This document shows, piece by piece, positions 34,037 through 44,770 of a stretch of 64,000 nucleotides of DNA; positions within the stretch are counted from its first letter, which is position 1; every line of letters begins with the position of its first letter. This DNA comes from Hemileia vastatrix (taxonomy: Eukaryota > Basidiomycota > Pucciniomycetes > Pucciniales > Zaghouaniaceae): positions 2,962,656 to 3,026,655 of the forward strand of contig JASXTE010000014.1 in the NCBI GenBank assembly GCA_030280995.1, written 5' to 3'. The notes beneath the pieces were generated by a model that did not search any database, was not told where the DNA came from, and saw nothing but the letters and a program-made list of their open reading frames with translations. A program made the position numbers and the translations under genes.

Positions 34037-34574
34037 GGGTACCCCCGACCTATCCTCGACCCTTTTGAATATGCAAATCATTTTTTGGTGAGAGCAATTT
34101 TGATTTTTTCACCAAAAATTCAGCAAGCTTTTGTGACTTGGCTGTATAAAACCATTGAAAAAAATGTAGCAGAGTTGTACTTGTGCAATATAGCATCAAT
34201 TGAAGCATAAAAATTGCATCAAGTCATACAGCATGTAATTTATATACATATCTCATTGCAAAAAGGTTAAATATTTCTGAAATATTTTCTCTTTTTTTCC
34301 TCCGTTAGAATGCGAGTTTTGGTCACATATTCTTGAAGAACTGAGGAATCTGTTATCACAAGCTCAATAACCCTAAATCACTTCTTAGGGGAAGTAGCAG
34401 AGGAAAACATTTTTACAAAGGCGCAAACTTTTTTTGGAATTGTCCTTACATAATATCAATTTTAAAAAAAATTATTGAACGGCTCAATTATTGCATTGAT
34501 TACCTGCCATTTTATGATTACCAATGGGCAAATGATCTTCTTAATTTTTTTAAGCATTAATTTATTTACAGCTA

Positions 34575-34766
34575 CAGCCAAGTCACAAGAGCTTACGGAA
34601 TTTTTGATGACAAAATAAAATTTTCACTAACAAAAAAATGATTTGCCCATTCAAAAGGAAGTATTACCGCCTAATCCCCGACCCTTTTAAATAATCAAAT
34701 CATTTTTTGGTGAGAACAATATTGCTTTTCTCCTCAAAAATTCTGTAAACTTTTGTGACTTGGCTG
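34575..34766. mobile_element. MITE-A, third copy (192 bp, TA target)
   Basis: Arms CAGCCAAGTCACAAGAGCTT and GTAAACTTTTGTGACTTGGCTG are inverted, with TA on both sides and the GACCCTTTTAAATAATC centre. The left flank reads TTTACAGCTA, so it may have landed on another CAGCTA-type end. Confidence 0.88.
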
Positions 34767-35789
34767 TACTTCGAACATGTTTGCGGTTTTCTTGCCACTC
34801 ATTCTATGCCAACAGTGGTTTAAACTCATGCTTTAGGCGGGGGATGGAAGACGGAAAACTGTTATGGTTTCACCATAATTATGTACTTAGCTAGGCTCCG
34901 ATCATGTATATAGTCTAGCCTCCGGTCCCCTCGGAGTACTTGCCCGGGTTCTGCAAAGGCATCATTCTTCACAAAAACCCGCAAGCTTTTTCAAAATAGC
35001 TGCACTTATTATGTATCTCAGGCTTTTCTTCTAAATTATATATGTATGTAGCATGAGAGTAAATGAAGTCATCGTAAATTCCGCTTGAGGGCTGTTTAAT
35101 ATATAGTCTATTTTCTCTTCAACAACCCGCATGTAACGTTAATTTGGCGCATCTTGTTTTCCAAATTTTACGAAATACTTGTCCTGTGAGAATAAAACTA
35201 AACCATCTTGTGTTTCATATCCTTCCTAAAATGCCTTTCAAAACGTCATGTTGGCATTTGTTGCAAGCACATTCTCTTGTCTCTGTCGTGAGGTTTTTTT
35301 CTTCTTCTTTTTATACATTGATCATCTAGGGTGGTGACCAACGACACGCAAGCATTTTTCTTGCCTTCGCTGACTATTATTGTTTATTGTTCCATGTGCT
35401 CTCACCCACCTAGAAATATGCAATCCCACGTCGCTTGCCTTTCCGTGATTGATAATTCACATTTCAATGTAACTCTCAATGCTCGCCCCAAACAATAATC
35501 TGCTTGGAGTTTTTATCTGTGTTTTTACCTCACCCTCTGGTATAGCACTTCTAGGGTATGCCTGTTCGTCATCTCTGTCATTTAGCTGAAAGAATCTCGC
35601 AAAAAAATCAAGATTGAAATTTCAAACTGGAAACATCTTCGTTAGAGTTTAAAATCTCATCAGATAGATGAGATTTGAAGACACACAGTCAAGGTCACTG
35701 GAAACCTAGAAGAACCAGAGAATAGGATTCTTGTATCCCTAGAGCTTAAATACAAATAGAGGCAGCTATGAAATTAGATACACTATATA
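34767..35789. other. CpG-containing intergenic stretch
   Basis: No gene is supported, although base composition is closer to the RRM-gene island than to the TE deserts. A single MITE-type end lies at about 34978-35009, reading inverted as CAGCTATTTTGAAAAAGCTT then GCGGGTTTT. Confidence 0.45.
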
Positions 35790-35923
35790 CAGCTAATTCG
35801 AAAGAGCTTGCAATTTTCTTGCCTCTCATCTACCTCTAAACGCGTAGGTTGGCTGACTTGAACCCATATTTTTGGCCGGGCATGAGAAACAAGACACCCG
35901 TGTAATCTTTTTCGAATTAGCTG
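35790..35923. mobile_element. MITE-D (134 bp)
   Basis: The left arm CAGCTAATTCGAAAGAGCTT is matched by AATCTTTTTCGAATTAGCTG on the right. TA precedes the left end; the right flank is AA, so one target copy has mutated or the boundary is off by a base or two. Confidence 0.8.
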
Positions 35924-35982
35924 AAAATAACGGCAGCATGTCAACTGTCCCTCGGTCACTCAGTCACGCTCAAATGCATACA

Positions 35983-36114
35983 CAGCAAAACCTCAAAAAA
36001 CTTGCGGGTTTTTCGTCTTTGAACCCTCGCCAGAAACATGAGTTTAGGTCGCTTTTGGCAGGGAAGAAGTGGCAATAAAACCGCAACCTTTTCTGGTTTA
36101 GCTGTATGCATAAT
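35983..36114. mobile_element. MITE-F (132 bp)
   Basis: Arms are CAGCAAAACCTCAAAAAACT then TGCGGGTTTTT, and AAAACCGCAACC then TTTTCTGGTTTAGCTG, with TA on the right. The interior contains CCAGAAACATGAGTTTAGG. A lone similar end (CAGCAAAACCACAAGCGCTT) lies at 36170. Confidence 0.75.
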
Positions 36115-36398
36115 GCAAACCGTCGTTTCGGACAGGTTCATGTTAAATGCGAAGGATTCGTCAGTTACAGCAAAACCACAAGCGCTTGGTTTTCTTACCA
36201 AAAATTATAACTACTTTTTTGCCAGTGTCAGAACTATTCCAGCCTTAAATAGGGAGTTTTAGGCTTTTTCGGGTGATACACCCAACAAGAAAAATGCCAC
36301 GCCAGTAAAAAAAAGTTCACAGAGAATGACAAAAGGGCCAAGAATTATTTTTCTTGCTGTATAACGTCTACGTACTCGTTAATTAACTCTTATTAATA

Positions 36399-36610
36399 TA
36401 GCTATTTCAATGAGTGTTGGTGAGTTTTTGCAACTTTTGGACAGATATCTGCAGAAACGGCAGATACACGTCCCACTCTCGATATAAAACTTCGGCCTAG
36501 TGTGCAAAATAATAATGAGAGTGAGACAGGTATGTGTCGCTTCTGCAAATACCTGTCTAAAAGTTGAACTCGAAGTTGCGAAAACCAACCAACAATTATT
36601 GAAGTAGCTA
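36399..36610. mobile_element. MITE-B, intact copy (212 bp, TA target)
   Basis: The ends are TAGCTATTTCAATGAGTGTT and ATTATTGAAGTAGCTA. Inverted arms include GAGTTTTTGCAACTT, ACAGATATCTGCAGAA and TTCTGCAAATACCTGT. It shares the TA at 36611-36612 with MITE-C, so one element inserted at the very edge of the other. Confidence 0.88.
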
Positions 36611-36612
36611 TA

Positions 36613-36773
36613 CAGCTACATTAAAAATGGTTGGTGCAGCTTTCCACAGTTCTGCCCAACTTACCCAGCATTTTCACTCATTATTTCACTCCGCTAGCCT
36701 GTTGTCCGCTAAAAATGCTGGGTATATTGAGCAAAATTTTGAAAAGCAGCACCAACTTTTTTCAACTTAGCTG
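36613..36773. mobile_element. MITE-C (161 bp, TA target)
   Basis: The left arm CAGCTACATTAAAAATGGTT then GGTGCAGCTTT is the inverse of AAAGCAGCACCAACTTTTT then CAACTTAGCTG. Inner arms carry ACCCAGCATTTT and AAAATGCTGGGTAT. TA lies on both sides. A related left end without a partner starts at about 44704. Confidence 0.88.
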
Positions 36774-36775
36774 TA

Positions 36776-37654
36776 CATAGCATTGAGAATCAAGAACAGA
36801 ACAGCCGTTGCGCTGAAACTTTTCATTTTTCTGACTTCAATTTAGTTTTACAGACACACGAGACTGAAGAAACCTAAAGCCAGTCAACTGAAAGGACTTA
36901 GTCCAGTGGCTGTTGATGATCTAATGAAAATAAGGTTGTTGTTGGGCTCTGTCATCTCTGGCTCTTTCTCTATCTATTGCCCATGAATCTCGAGATGTTT
37001 CACGAGTTTACTGAAATCCGTCCGTGTTGACATCGTTGGTTGTATACCACGTTCATATTACGAGCGAGGGAGAGAAAGATTAGTCAGGATCTCACATGTC
37101 TCTACCGGAGTGTCTATTTACACTTCTTTTTTTTCTCTTTCAATGATCTTCAGCGGCGGCTCATGTGCTTCGCTGTTGCATACCTCAATTGTGATCCAAA
37201 TTAGATTGAAAACTGTTTCTGCTACATTTAGTGCGCTTTGTATTAGCTATCCCAAACTACGGTGCACTCCTGAGTACCCTTATGGTTTTGGAGGTTGAAA
37301 TTTTTTGGTAATTTTAGCATTATTATAGAACGCCGAGATGATCTGTGCAAAGGTGTAGAGGAACAAGCAGGGAAATTGGAAGCCGTTTAGATGAGAACTT
37401 AACAAGTCTTGGGGAAAGCTGGCATGAAAAATGGTTTGGCTCAAGAAGTCCATATTGTCTATATCTACTTCTAACACAAGTTGACTGGGTGGCTTGTATT
37501 ATAGTAAGCAAAGGAAATTGGACTATTACTTCTGCCAACCTAACTTGCCTGATGGCTTGAATTTTTCTTTAAGTTCATTTGCAAGAAGTTGCAGAGTAGC
37601 TTCTTTTATGTATTCTTCATAGTAAATGAATATTGACGATCTTTAGCGCTGTAT
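36776..37654. other. Unassigned stretch
   Basis: No gene is supported. Around 37345-37470 the plus strand has a short coding-like run (VEEQAGKLEAV, then GKAGMKNGLAQEVHIVYIYF) with two stops, which could be a gene remnant. I do not recognise it. Confidence 0.35.
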
Positions 37655-37835
37655 AGCTATTTCAATGAATGTTGGTGAGTTTTTGCAACTTCAAGTTCAA
37701 CTTTTGGACAGGTATCTGCAGAAGTGGCAGGTACCTGTCACACACTCGACATACAGCCAAGTCACAAAAGCTTGCGCAATTTTTGACCAAAAAATCAAAG
37801 TTGTTCTCACCAAAAAATGATTTGCCTATTCAAAA

Positions 37836-37846
37836 GGGTTGTGGAT
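37836..37846 (+). repeat. LINE target-site duplication, left
   Basis: GGGTTGTGGAT, repeated at 43576-43586 immediately after the poly-A. The interrupted sequence is the centre of MITE-A. Confidence 0.95.
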
Positions 37847-37847
37847 C

Positions 37848-39583
37848 ATGGATCTTGACTTAAACAACCACGACATGCATATCGACGCGCCTGCTTCCCC
37901 TCCTCCTCCCGCGCCTCCAGATCCCCCCAATCCTCAAGTCAAGGCCCCTCTGTCCTCTGCCCTGCCTCCCCCGCCTAGTCCAACCCCAGAAAATGCCGTT
38001 CTCTTTCCCCCCCCTCGTCCCTACCCTGCCCTCAAGAAAAGAAGATATTCTTCTCCGTCCCCTGTCACCGCTCGCCCAGAAAGAGGCCTCTCCACTGAAT
38101 CTATCAGTGCAGCTAGAGATGAGCACCCGGAACTCTTCTTTGCCCCCTCTCTACTCTCTCCCCTCCCGCCGTCCATCCCAGAAACCCCATTTATCCCTCC
38201 TTCCCCCAACCCTAAAACTCCCACTCCTCCCCTCAACTCCACCCTCAATGCCTCCATTCATAACCCTAACGCTCCCTTCTTTGGTCCTGGAATCACTTCG
38301 GCTCCCCCCCATCCCTGGACCAGAACTCCTCAGCTGCTCGCCTAACCCGCCTGGTAGGACTGGACGATGTCAACCACCCTACGGCCCTTATGCAATGTTT
38401 GCACAACATCATAGGGACTATCCGTGACCCCCCCCGCAAGGGCTCCAAAATTACAGTCCATGTCTCCACCATGGCAGATCTGCGAACTCTGGCCGATGCT
38501 CTCCTACCTCTCATAAAGAAATCTACCTTCCAACGTTCTCCCCCACCTCCACCCTCCTCCACATCTTCTCCCCCATCTCTGACCTCTATTGACAACAAAC
38601 TCAACACCATCCTGGCCTGCTTGAAGAATCCCCTCCATCCATCAAAACCCCTGCCTCCTCATACCAAATCTTTTGCTCAAATAGCTGCTACAAGAGCCTC
38701 CCCTCCTTGTGTCTCACCAGCCCCAGCCCCTCAGACACCCCATAACAGTTTAGCCCCCTCGGTTCCCACCCTCACCATCAAACAACTGGACCCAACTTCT
38801 CCTGTCTTAACCAAATATAACAACATTCAACTCCTCACCTTTCTCAACAACCGCCTCTCTTTAAACAAAATTTCACTCCCTCAGTCCCCCTCACCCATAA
38901 AAATCCGTGGAGCATTCCGACACCGCTCCAACGATATCAAACTTACCCTTCCATCCGAAGAAGCAAAACTGGTTCTCTCAAATTCATGGCAACAGTGGAT
39001 TCCTCAAGGGATGATTTATAAACCCCCAACATTCCCAGTCGTTGCGCATGGCATCCCCACTTTGTTTGACCTGGAAGACCAAACATGCCTCGACTCCTTG
39101 ATTGAAGAAAACCCTGAAACCCTCAAATCCCTATACAAAATTTCCTGGCTCAAGAACGTGGAAGGAAGAAGGGGGAAAAACCATTCCTCTGTTATCCTAC
39201 ATTTACTAAATAAACATGATGCTGATCTCATTGCCTCTCCCTCTCCCCTTTATCCCTTCCTTTGTGATGGCCAGGTCCGTCGCACTGAAGCAATTAACAA
39301 GGAACGCAACACCTGCTTCCAATGTTGGGGTAAGGGCCATCTCTCAATTCACTGCTCTCTTCCACCCAGGTGCTCCAACTGTGCAGGCCACCACAACACC
39401 AAAACATGCGACAAGCCCAAACTCAACCACCCAATCTGCTTTTGCTGTGTGGACGCTCTCCCTCACGATCATCCTCTCAAAAGTTCTGAGACTCCTCTCA
39501 CTGAGGTCATCCCAGAGTCACCCTCAGCCCCTGATATTTTCCACCTCCCACACCATGCATCCTGCCCACATAGATCATCATGA
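37848..39583 (+). pseudogene. LINE ORF1 (gag-like, CCHC), one frameshift
   Basis: It begins MDLDLNNHDMHIDAPASPPP at 37848. The first 160 residues are Pro/Ser-rich and low complexity. The frame ends at 38345, but downstream coding is in another frame; the break lies in or near the C7 run at about 38306-38312. After it comes RLTRLVGLDDVNHP, a helical region, an RRM-like or basic part (PIKIRGAFRHRSNDIKLTLP), then zinc knuckles CFQCWGKGHLSIHC and CSNCAGHHNTKTC (about 39314-39410). It stops at 39583 inside ATGA, overlapping the ORF2 start. ORF1 proteins bind LINE RNA to form the RNP. Confidence 0.88.
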
Positions 39584-42500
39584 AGAGGACTCCATACGCA
39601 TTACCTCATCAACACCAAAAAACTTTCACCATTTTCCAACTTAACTGTCACCGTTCTTTCCTTGTTTTCCACTCACTCTTTAATGACCTTCAAACTCACT
39701 CTTTTGATTTGTTAGCTATCCAGGAACCATTCCTGTCTCCTGACCACATTCAACCAGCTCAGGCAAAGGGATGGACCTGTGTCACACCCAACTTCACCGG
39801 TCACTCCTCAACACCACCCCCCATCAGGAGCTGCTTCTATATAAACAAGAAGCACCCAATCCACTTTTTCACTTCTCTCCCTTCCCCATGCCTAGACATC
39901 ACCCTTCTCCTCACTAACATCAGTTCATCTCCAGTTCTCTTTGCAAATATGTATAACCCCCCCTCCTCCTTTTCCTCTCTCCCCTTCCTCTTTTCCTCCC
40001 TCTCACCCCACTCACAGCTTCCCAGCTTCCTATTTACCGACTCCAACCTTCACCATGACCTGTGGGCCAATCCTGCAACCCACCACAATAACCACCCAGA
40101 AGCATCTTCTCTCCTCGATACTATGTCAACACTCAACATGACCCTCTCCTCCCAACCAGGAGTCAACACATTCTGCAACTCAAGAAATTTCACATCCGTC
40201 ATTGACCTGGTCTTTGCAAACAGAAAAGCAACTGATCTCCTCATTAAGTGTAAAACAGATGACGATGGCTCCTCATCCCATCTTTCTGACCACCGTTCAA
40301 TTACCTCCACACTCTCCCTCTCTCCCCTTTCCTCCCCCCCCACTCACCCTTTCCGTAATTGGAAAAAACTTGATAAGTCCTCTTTCCTCTCAGCCTTCTC
40401 CTCCATCCCCTCTCCCCCCCTCCTCTCCCCATCACAAATTGATCAGGCTGCAGAACGCCTTACTTCCTCTATTACCAAACTAATGAACGCCTTTGTCCCG
40501 CTGCAGCAGCCCAGCTCAAAGTGTAATGCATGGTGGAACCAAAGCATCCTGGATCCTCTCAAGCAGGCGTGCTACCAGGCCCAGCGTCGTTGCAAGTCCT
40601 CCCCATCACCACACCTTGTAGCTGAGTTCAAAGCAGCGAGAAGAGTCTTCCGCGCCAAAATTACCTTTCTCCGCAAACAACACTGGCAATCATTCCTCAC
40701 ATCCCTCACCCCATCCACGGTATACCAAGCAGCTAAGTATTCCCCCTCTCACCTTGCTCCACTCACTAACCCCCCACTAGTCTCCAACAAAGGATTACCC
40801 ATTGTGGACAACACGGTGAAAGCACAATTACTGTTTGAAGGAACATCGATTGCCCCAATCTCATGTGATCTCTACGACCTTCCTTCCCCCAACACCACCC
40901 CCATCTCCCCTCTACCCCCCTTCACTAAGCAGGAAGTCATCACTGCCCTAAACAACACTAAAATGAAAAGGGCTCCCGGTCCAGATGGCATCCCTAATGA
41001 CCTTCTTAAACTAGACCCCCTCAACTCCACTCGTCTTCTTCTCCCCATCTTTCAAGCATGTCTTAACACTGGACATTACCCAAAAGCATGGAAAGGAGCT
41101 AAGACTATCATTATTCCTAAACCCCAACGCCCTGACTACACTGTTGCTAATGCCTTCCGTCCCATAGCTCTCCTTAATACTATGGGAAAACTTCTGGACT
41201 CATTACTCACTAACCGCCTCAGCTACTTACTCAAATCAGGTAACCTCCTGCCAGAAACCCATTACGGAGCTCGCCCGCTACGATCTACCACAGATGCTCT
41301 ACTTCACCTCACCACTTGGACTAAGAATCAATGGTCCAAAGGTAATGTAGTCAGTGCATTTTCTCTAGACGTGAAAGGGGCCTTTCCATCAGTTAATATC
41401 TTAAGACTTGAAGTAATATTACTTTCTCTCCCTATCCCCTGGAATCTCATTAACCTTATCACCCACTCTCTTAGAGACAGATACACTAGCATCGCATTCT
41501 CCTCATTTGAATCCCAACCAATATTTCACCCCAAAGGCCTTCCCCAAGGCTCTCCCCTCTCCCCCATCCTCTACATCACTTACAATGCCTCTCTCCTCTC
41601 CCTTCCCTCAATCTCACCAAATTGCATTTCTATTAGGTACATAGATGATGTAATTTTCCTCACAGCTAACAAATCCCCAGAATTAGTCACCCACAAGCTC
41701 GCTTCCATTGGCTCTGAAGCGCTGACATGGGGCAAAAAACACGCTTCTGTCTTTGACAAAGCCAAAACTAAGTGGTTATTTCTCTCTAAAAGACGCTCTT
41801 TATTAAAGTCCCCTCCTTCCCTGACCTTCAATGACCACAGCATTTCCCCCTCCCCAACCATTAAGTGGCTGGGAATGATCCTTGATCCTGAACTCACATT
41901 CAAAGCTAACGGATCAAGATTGACATCCATTGGCCTTCAAGAAGCTTCCAACATACACCGCCTAGCCTCATCCGGATGGGGTGTCCCCCTTAAACACTAC
42001 AAAACTCTTATTTCCTCCCTCATCCATTCACGCACTGACTATGCCACGGTTGTATGGCATCAACCCAATAAAACCACACGCACAGTTCGCATGTTGCAAG
42101 TGGTGGACAACAAGGCAATCAGGAGGGCTCTTGGCTACTTCAGGACCACCCCGGTATGCATCCTACTTCATGATTCAGCCTCACTAACTTGCCTCCAGCA
42201 ATTAGACCTAGTTGCACAGAAAGCATGGTTACGTCTCCTCTCCCTCCCGCTGTCTAACCCCATGGCTAGACTTGCAAGACAACTGGTCTCCGCCCCCCGC
42301 CAAAGATTCACCTCAACCAACTCCACCTCTTATCCCTCCACCACAATTTCCCTCATCCCAGCTAACTGGAAAACTTGGACACCAAGAGTCGAGGCCTCCT
42401 TCCCCCCTGGTGCCCCCCGCTGTTCACAGCGGAGATTGCACCAAATAAGGAAACCACAATTAGAGAAGTCTCCTCCTCCATTTTTTCCTCCCCTCTCTCC

Positions 42501-43414
42501 TCTCACTTCATTTACACAGACGGCTCCAAATCTTCTTCTCACACCCAAGAGGCCGCATATGACCCTAGCTTACCATTTCCATTTGTTCTCACTCTAGGGG
42601 ACTCCACTCTCTATTCAGTTTTTGAAGCCGAGCTGATGGGGATCCTCCTTGGCCTCAACCTCTTCTTACTCAACCCTCTCCTCGCCTAATGAAAAAACTC
42701 ACCATACTAGCAGACAACCAAGCTGTAATCAAAGCCCTCTCCGCCAACCCCCTTCACACATCCAATACCTCTGCCATCACCGCCATTATCCACACCATTT
42801 CATGTCTCAGCCTTGCTAACCCTAGCCTCCAACTCTTTCTTAAATGGTGTCCGGGCCATTCGGGCATAGCGGGAAATGAAATAGTAGATAGTCTGGCCAA
42901 TGGTTTGCACCCCTTTACAACCGAAGCCAAAACCTACCTCCACTTCACCCCCCCTCCCCCCTCATCTTCCTCATTCAAAACTATTCTAAAAACCCAAGCT
43001 ACTTCCTTCCTCCTCTCCCCCCCTAATCCTCCCAACTTAAAGAAACTTCGGGGCCACTTTGGTCCCCTCACCATGTTCAACCAACTAGCTAATCTCCCAA
43101 GAGCGCACGCCACCGCCTTCTCACAAGCACGTTCTGGTCACTGCCCTCTCAACCACTACCTTTACAGATTCAAAGTGTGACCCTCCCCTTACTGTGACAA
43201 GTGCACCAACCACTGTAAAGATACTCCAGAACATCTCTTACTCTTCTGCCCGGCTCACACTGACCTACGGGCGTCCCTCATCCTAACCTCAAAATCTCAC
43301 AAAGTCCCTTTTAATACCTCTGCCCTCCTCTCTCCTTCTAAAGTCATCTCAGAGGTAGCCTCCTTTCTCGTTTCCTCAGGGAGATTTTTGAACAACCTCC
43401 CCCTATCGGGCTAA
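39580..43414 (+). pseudogene. LINE ORF2: endonuclease, reverse transcriptase, RNase H
   Basis: The intact 1005-residue frame (39580-42597) starts MKRTPYALPHQHQ. It has an AP-endonuclease domain (FQLNCHRS, LLAIQEPF, TDSNLHHDLW, SDHRSITSTL; residues ~15-240). RT follows with MKRAPGPDGIPNDLL, NAFRPIALLNTMGKLLD, SLDVKGAFPSVN, GLPQGSPLSP and the active site RYIDDVIFL (about 41635). RNase H motifs are present but fall in two other frames: YTDGSK and FEAELMGILLGLNL (to 42689), then LADNQAVIKALS and CPGHSGIAGNEIVDSLA (from 42689). The order D, E, D, D is complete. After FKV there is a TGA at 43178, then C-D-K-C...H-L-L-L-F-C-P-A-H to the stop at 43412. Start by reinitiation at the ORF1 ATGA overlap is likely. 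Two frameshifts and one stop break the 3' part. Confidence 0.93.
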
Positions 43415-43550
43415 GCACAAATTGTATTTACCCACCACATTAGTTTACTATTATTGCATGGTTTAGCAATGTTCCCCCCTTCCCTATCTTTATGTATCTA
43501 CTCCTATTGCCTACAAATCCTTCATGCCCCTTGTTGGGTGAGATTGTAAG

Positions 43551-43575
43551 AAAAAAAAAAAAAAAAAAAAAAAAA
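43551..43575 (+). other. LINE poly-A tail
   Basis: Twenty-five consecutive A, directly before the right target duplication, as expected from target-primed reverse transcription. Confidence 0.95.
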
Positions 43576-44282
43576 GGGTTGTGGATAGGTCGGGGGTACA
43601 CCGTTTGAATAGGTAAATCGTTTTTCGGTGGGTAAATTTTTTATTTTTTTGTCAAAAATTCCGCAAGCTTTTGTGACTTGGCTGTAAAACTTCGACCTAG
43701 AGTGTAAAATAATATTGAGAGCGGGACGGGCGTCTGTCACTTCTGCAGATACCTGTCCAAAAGTTGAACTTTAAGTTGTAAAAACTCACCAACATTTATT
43801 GAAGTAGCTATATCATCCTTTTTTTCTCTTACATACTTGAAAATTTGGCTACAACATGTCTTATGTGCTACCAAAGATTATCAGGGCTTGATTAATCAGC
43901 CAAATTTAACATATGTTCAAAAATCATCAACATTTGGAAGATACACGTCATGGAAACTTAAGCGACTGCACTTCTAGCTGTCACTAATCTAAACCTAGCA
44001 TATTCCAGCCTAGCTTAGCGTAAACTTTAAAAGCTCAGACTAATTTTACCACTACTCATTCATCACCAAAAACTTGTAACAAAAATCAGTCTATTTTTTC
44101 CTTATGGCTCAACCTTAGCTTTGATGAAAATATGGAATGATATTCAAATTTTCACTACCCGTGTTAGCGAGTGTCCTTAATTCTACCCTGACTACTTTTT
44201 GTTGTCTATTTTCATTTAAATACACTTCATCCATTGTAGTGTGCGGTTATTTTGTACAAAGAAAAAAATTGAGCAAAAAAAA

Positions 44283-44632
44283 GGGAGGCCTCAAAGGAGC
44301 ACCTTTTTGAGCTGCAACGGAGACCACTTTTCTATTTTAAGCGTTTTTTTCCCAATTGATTTAGCAGTATCTCTTGCTTGTGACTGCCCTCCACTGATGA
44401 TAGTGTTAGATTATTACCCTTGATTTTTCCTGTTATAAAAGTTAGTGTTAGATTTTTATCACTATTTCATCCCATAGAAGTTAGTGTTAGATTACTGTTA
44501 ACTCTTTCTCACTCTTGAAGTTAGCATTAATGTTCTGGTAGCTGGTTAAGGTAAAAATGGCCAAATGACACTAAAAGTAGAAAGGTGGTTGTCTCCAAAT
44601 CAGCTAAAAGGGTGGTCCCTTTAAGGCCTCCC
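44283..44632. mobile_element. MULE-derived MITE (350 bp)
   Basis: The left end GGGAGGCCTCAAAGGAGCAC and the right end, reversed, GGGAGGCCTTAAAGGGACCA match the MULE-1 terminus (GCCTTAAAGGGACCACC). Inside the arms, CCACTTTTCTATTTTAAGC and ACCTTTCTACTTTTAGTGTC correspond to the MULE arms. The interior holds three to four copies of AGTTAGTGTTAGATT (44402-44525). A-runs on both sides hide the target duplication. Confidence 0.85.
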
Positions 44633-44703
44633 AAAAAATAATATTTTGGTTAGTATGCAAGTCTGATGCAAGTGTTTAGATTCTCACACCAGCCAATATA
44701 TTA

Positions 44704-44770
44704 CAGCGACATTGAAAAAGGTTGGTGGAGCTTTCAAATTTTTTGGTCAATTAATTTGGCATTTTTCAAT
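44704..44770. mobile_element. MITE-C fragment (one end)
   Basis: After TA it reads CAGCGACATTGAAAAAGGTT then GGTGGAGCTTTC, like the MITE-C left arm. No right end is visible downstream. The following sequence to 45489 has no supported gene. Confidence 0.6.

Larger units (their letters stand above)
32832..34144. mobile_element. MITE-A copy split by MULE-2 sequence
   Basis: The left half (32832-32882, CAACCAAGTCACAAAAGCTT after TA) and the right half (about 34037-34144, GGTACCCCCGACCTATCC to GTGACTTGGCTG, then TA) together make one MITE-A. The intervening 1.15 kb is MULE-related. No LINE-like or copia-like signature is present at the junctions, and part of the MITE centre is missing on the left. 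Confidence 0.75.
37847..43575 (+). mobile_element. LINE retrotransposon (EN-RT-RNase H; I/Tad-type), apparently full length
   Basis: This 5.73-kb insertion ends in a 25-A tail (43551-43575). It is flanked by the 11-bp target duplication GGGTTGTGGAT at 37836-37846 and 43576-43586, possibly extended by four A. ORF1 starts one base after the left duplication. ORF1 has CCHC knuckles, and ORF2 has an AP-type endonuclease, RT and RNase H. The sense strand is strikingly C-rich and G-poor. Several frameshifts, mostly at C-runs, indicate that this copy is not active now. Confidence 0.95.
37754..43684. mobile_element. MITE-A copy inside MITE-B, itself split by the LINE
   Basis: The left half is CAGCCAAGTCACAAAAGCTT through CTATTCAAAAGGGTTGTGG. 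The right half resumes AGGTCGGGGGTACACC and ends GTGACTTGGCTG. The TA target duplication is at 37752-37753 and 43685-43686, and the empty site is ACTCGACATAAAACTTCG, matching intact MITE-B. The native length is about 191 bp. Confidence 0.93.
37655..43810. mobile_element. MITE-B, second copy, split by MITE-A and a LINE
   Basis: The left part (37655-37751) runs TAGCTATTTCAATGAATGTT to CACACTCGACA. The right part (43687-43810) runs AAACTTCGACCTAGAGTG to ATTGAAGTAGCTA. Joined, they match the intact MITE-B at 36399-36610. The left end keeps its flanking TA and so does the right. Confidence 0.9.

Noticed and set aside
37860..38610. Gly/Arg-rich minus-strand frames opposite LINE ORF1
   Set aside because: They are the reverse of C-rich Pro/Ser codons; the plus strand has zinc knuckles and a clear LINE order.
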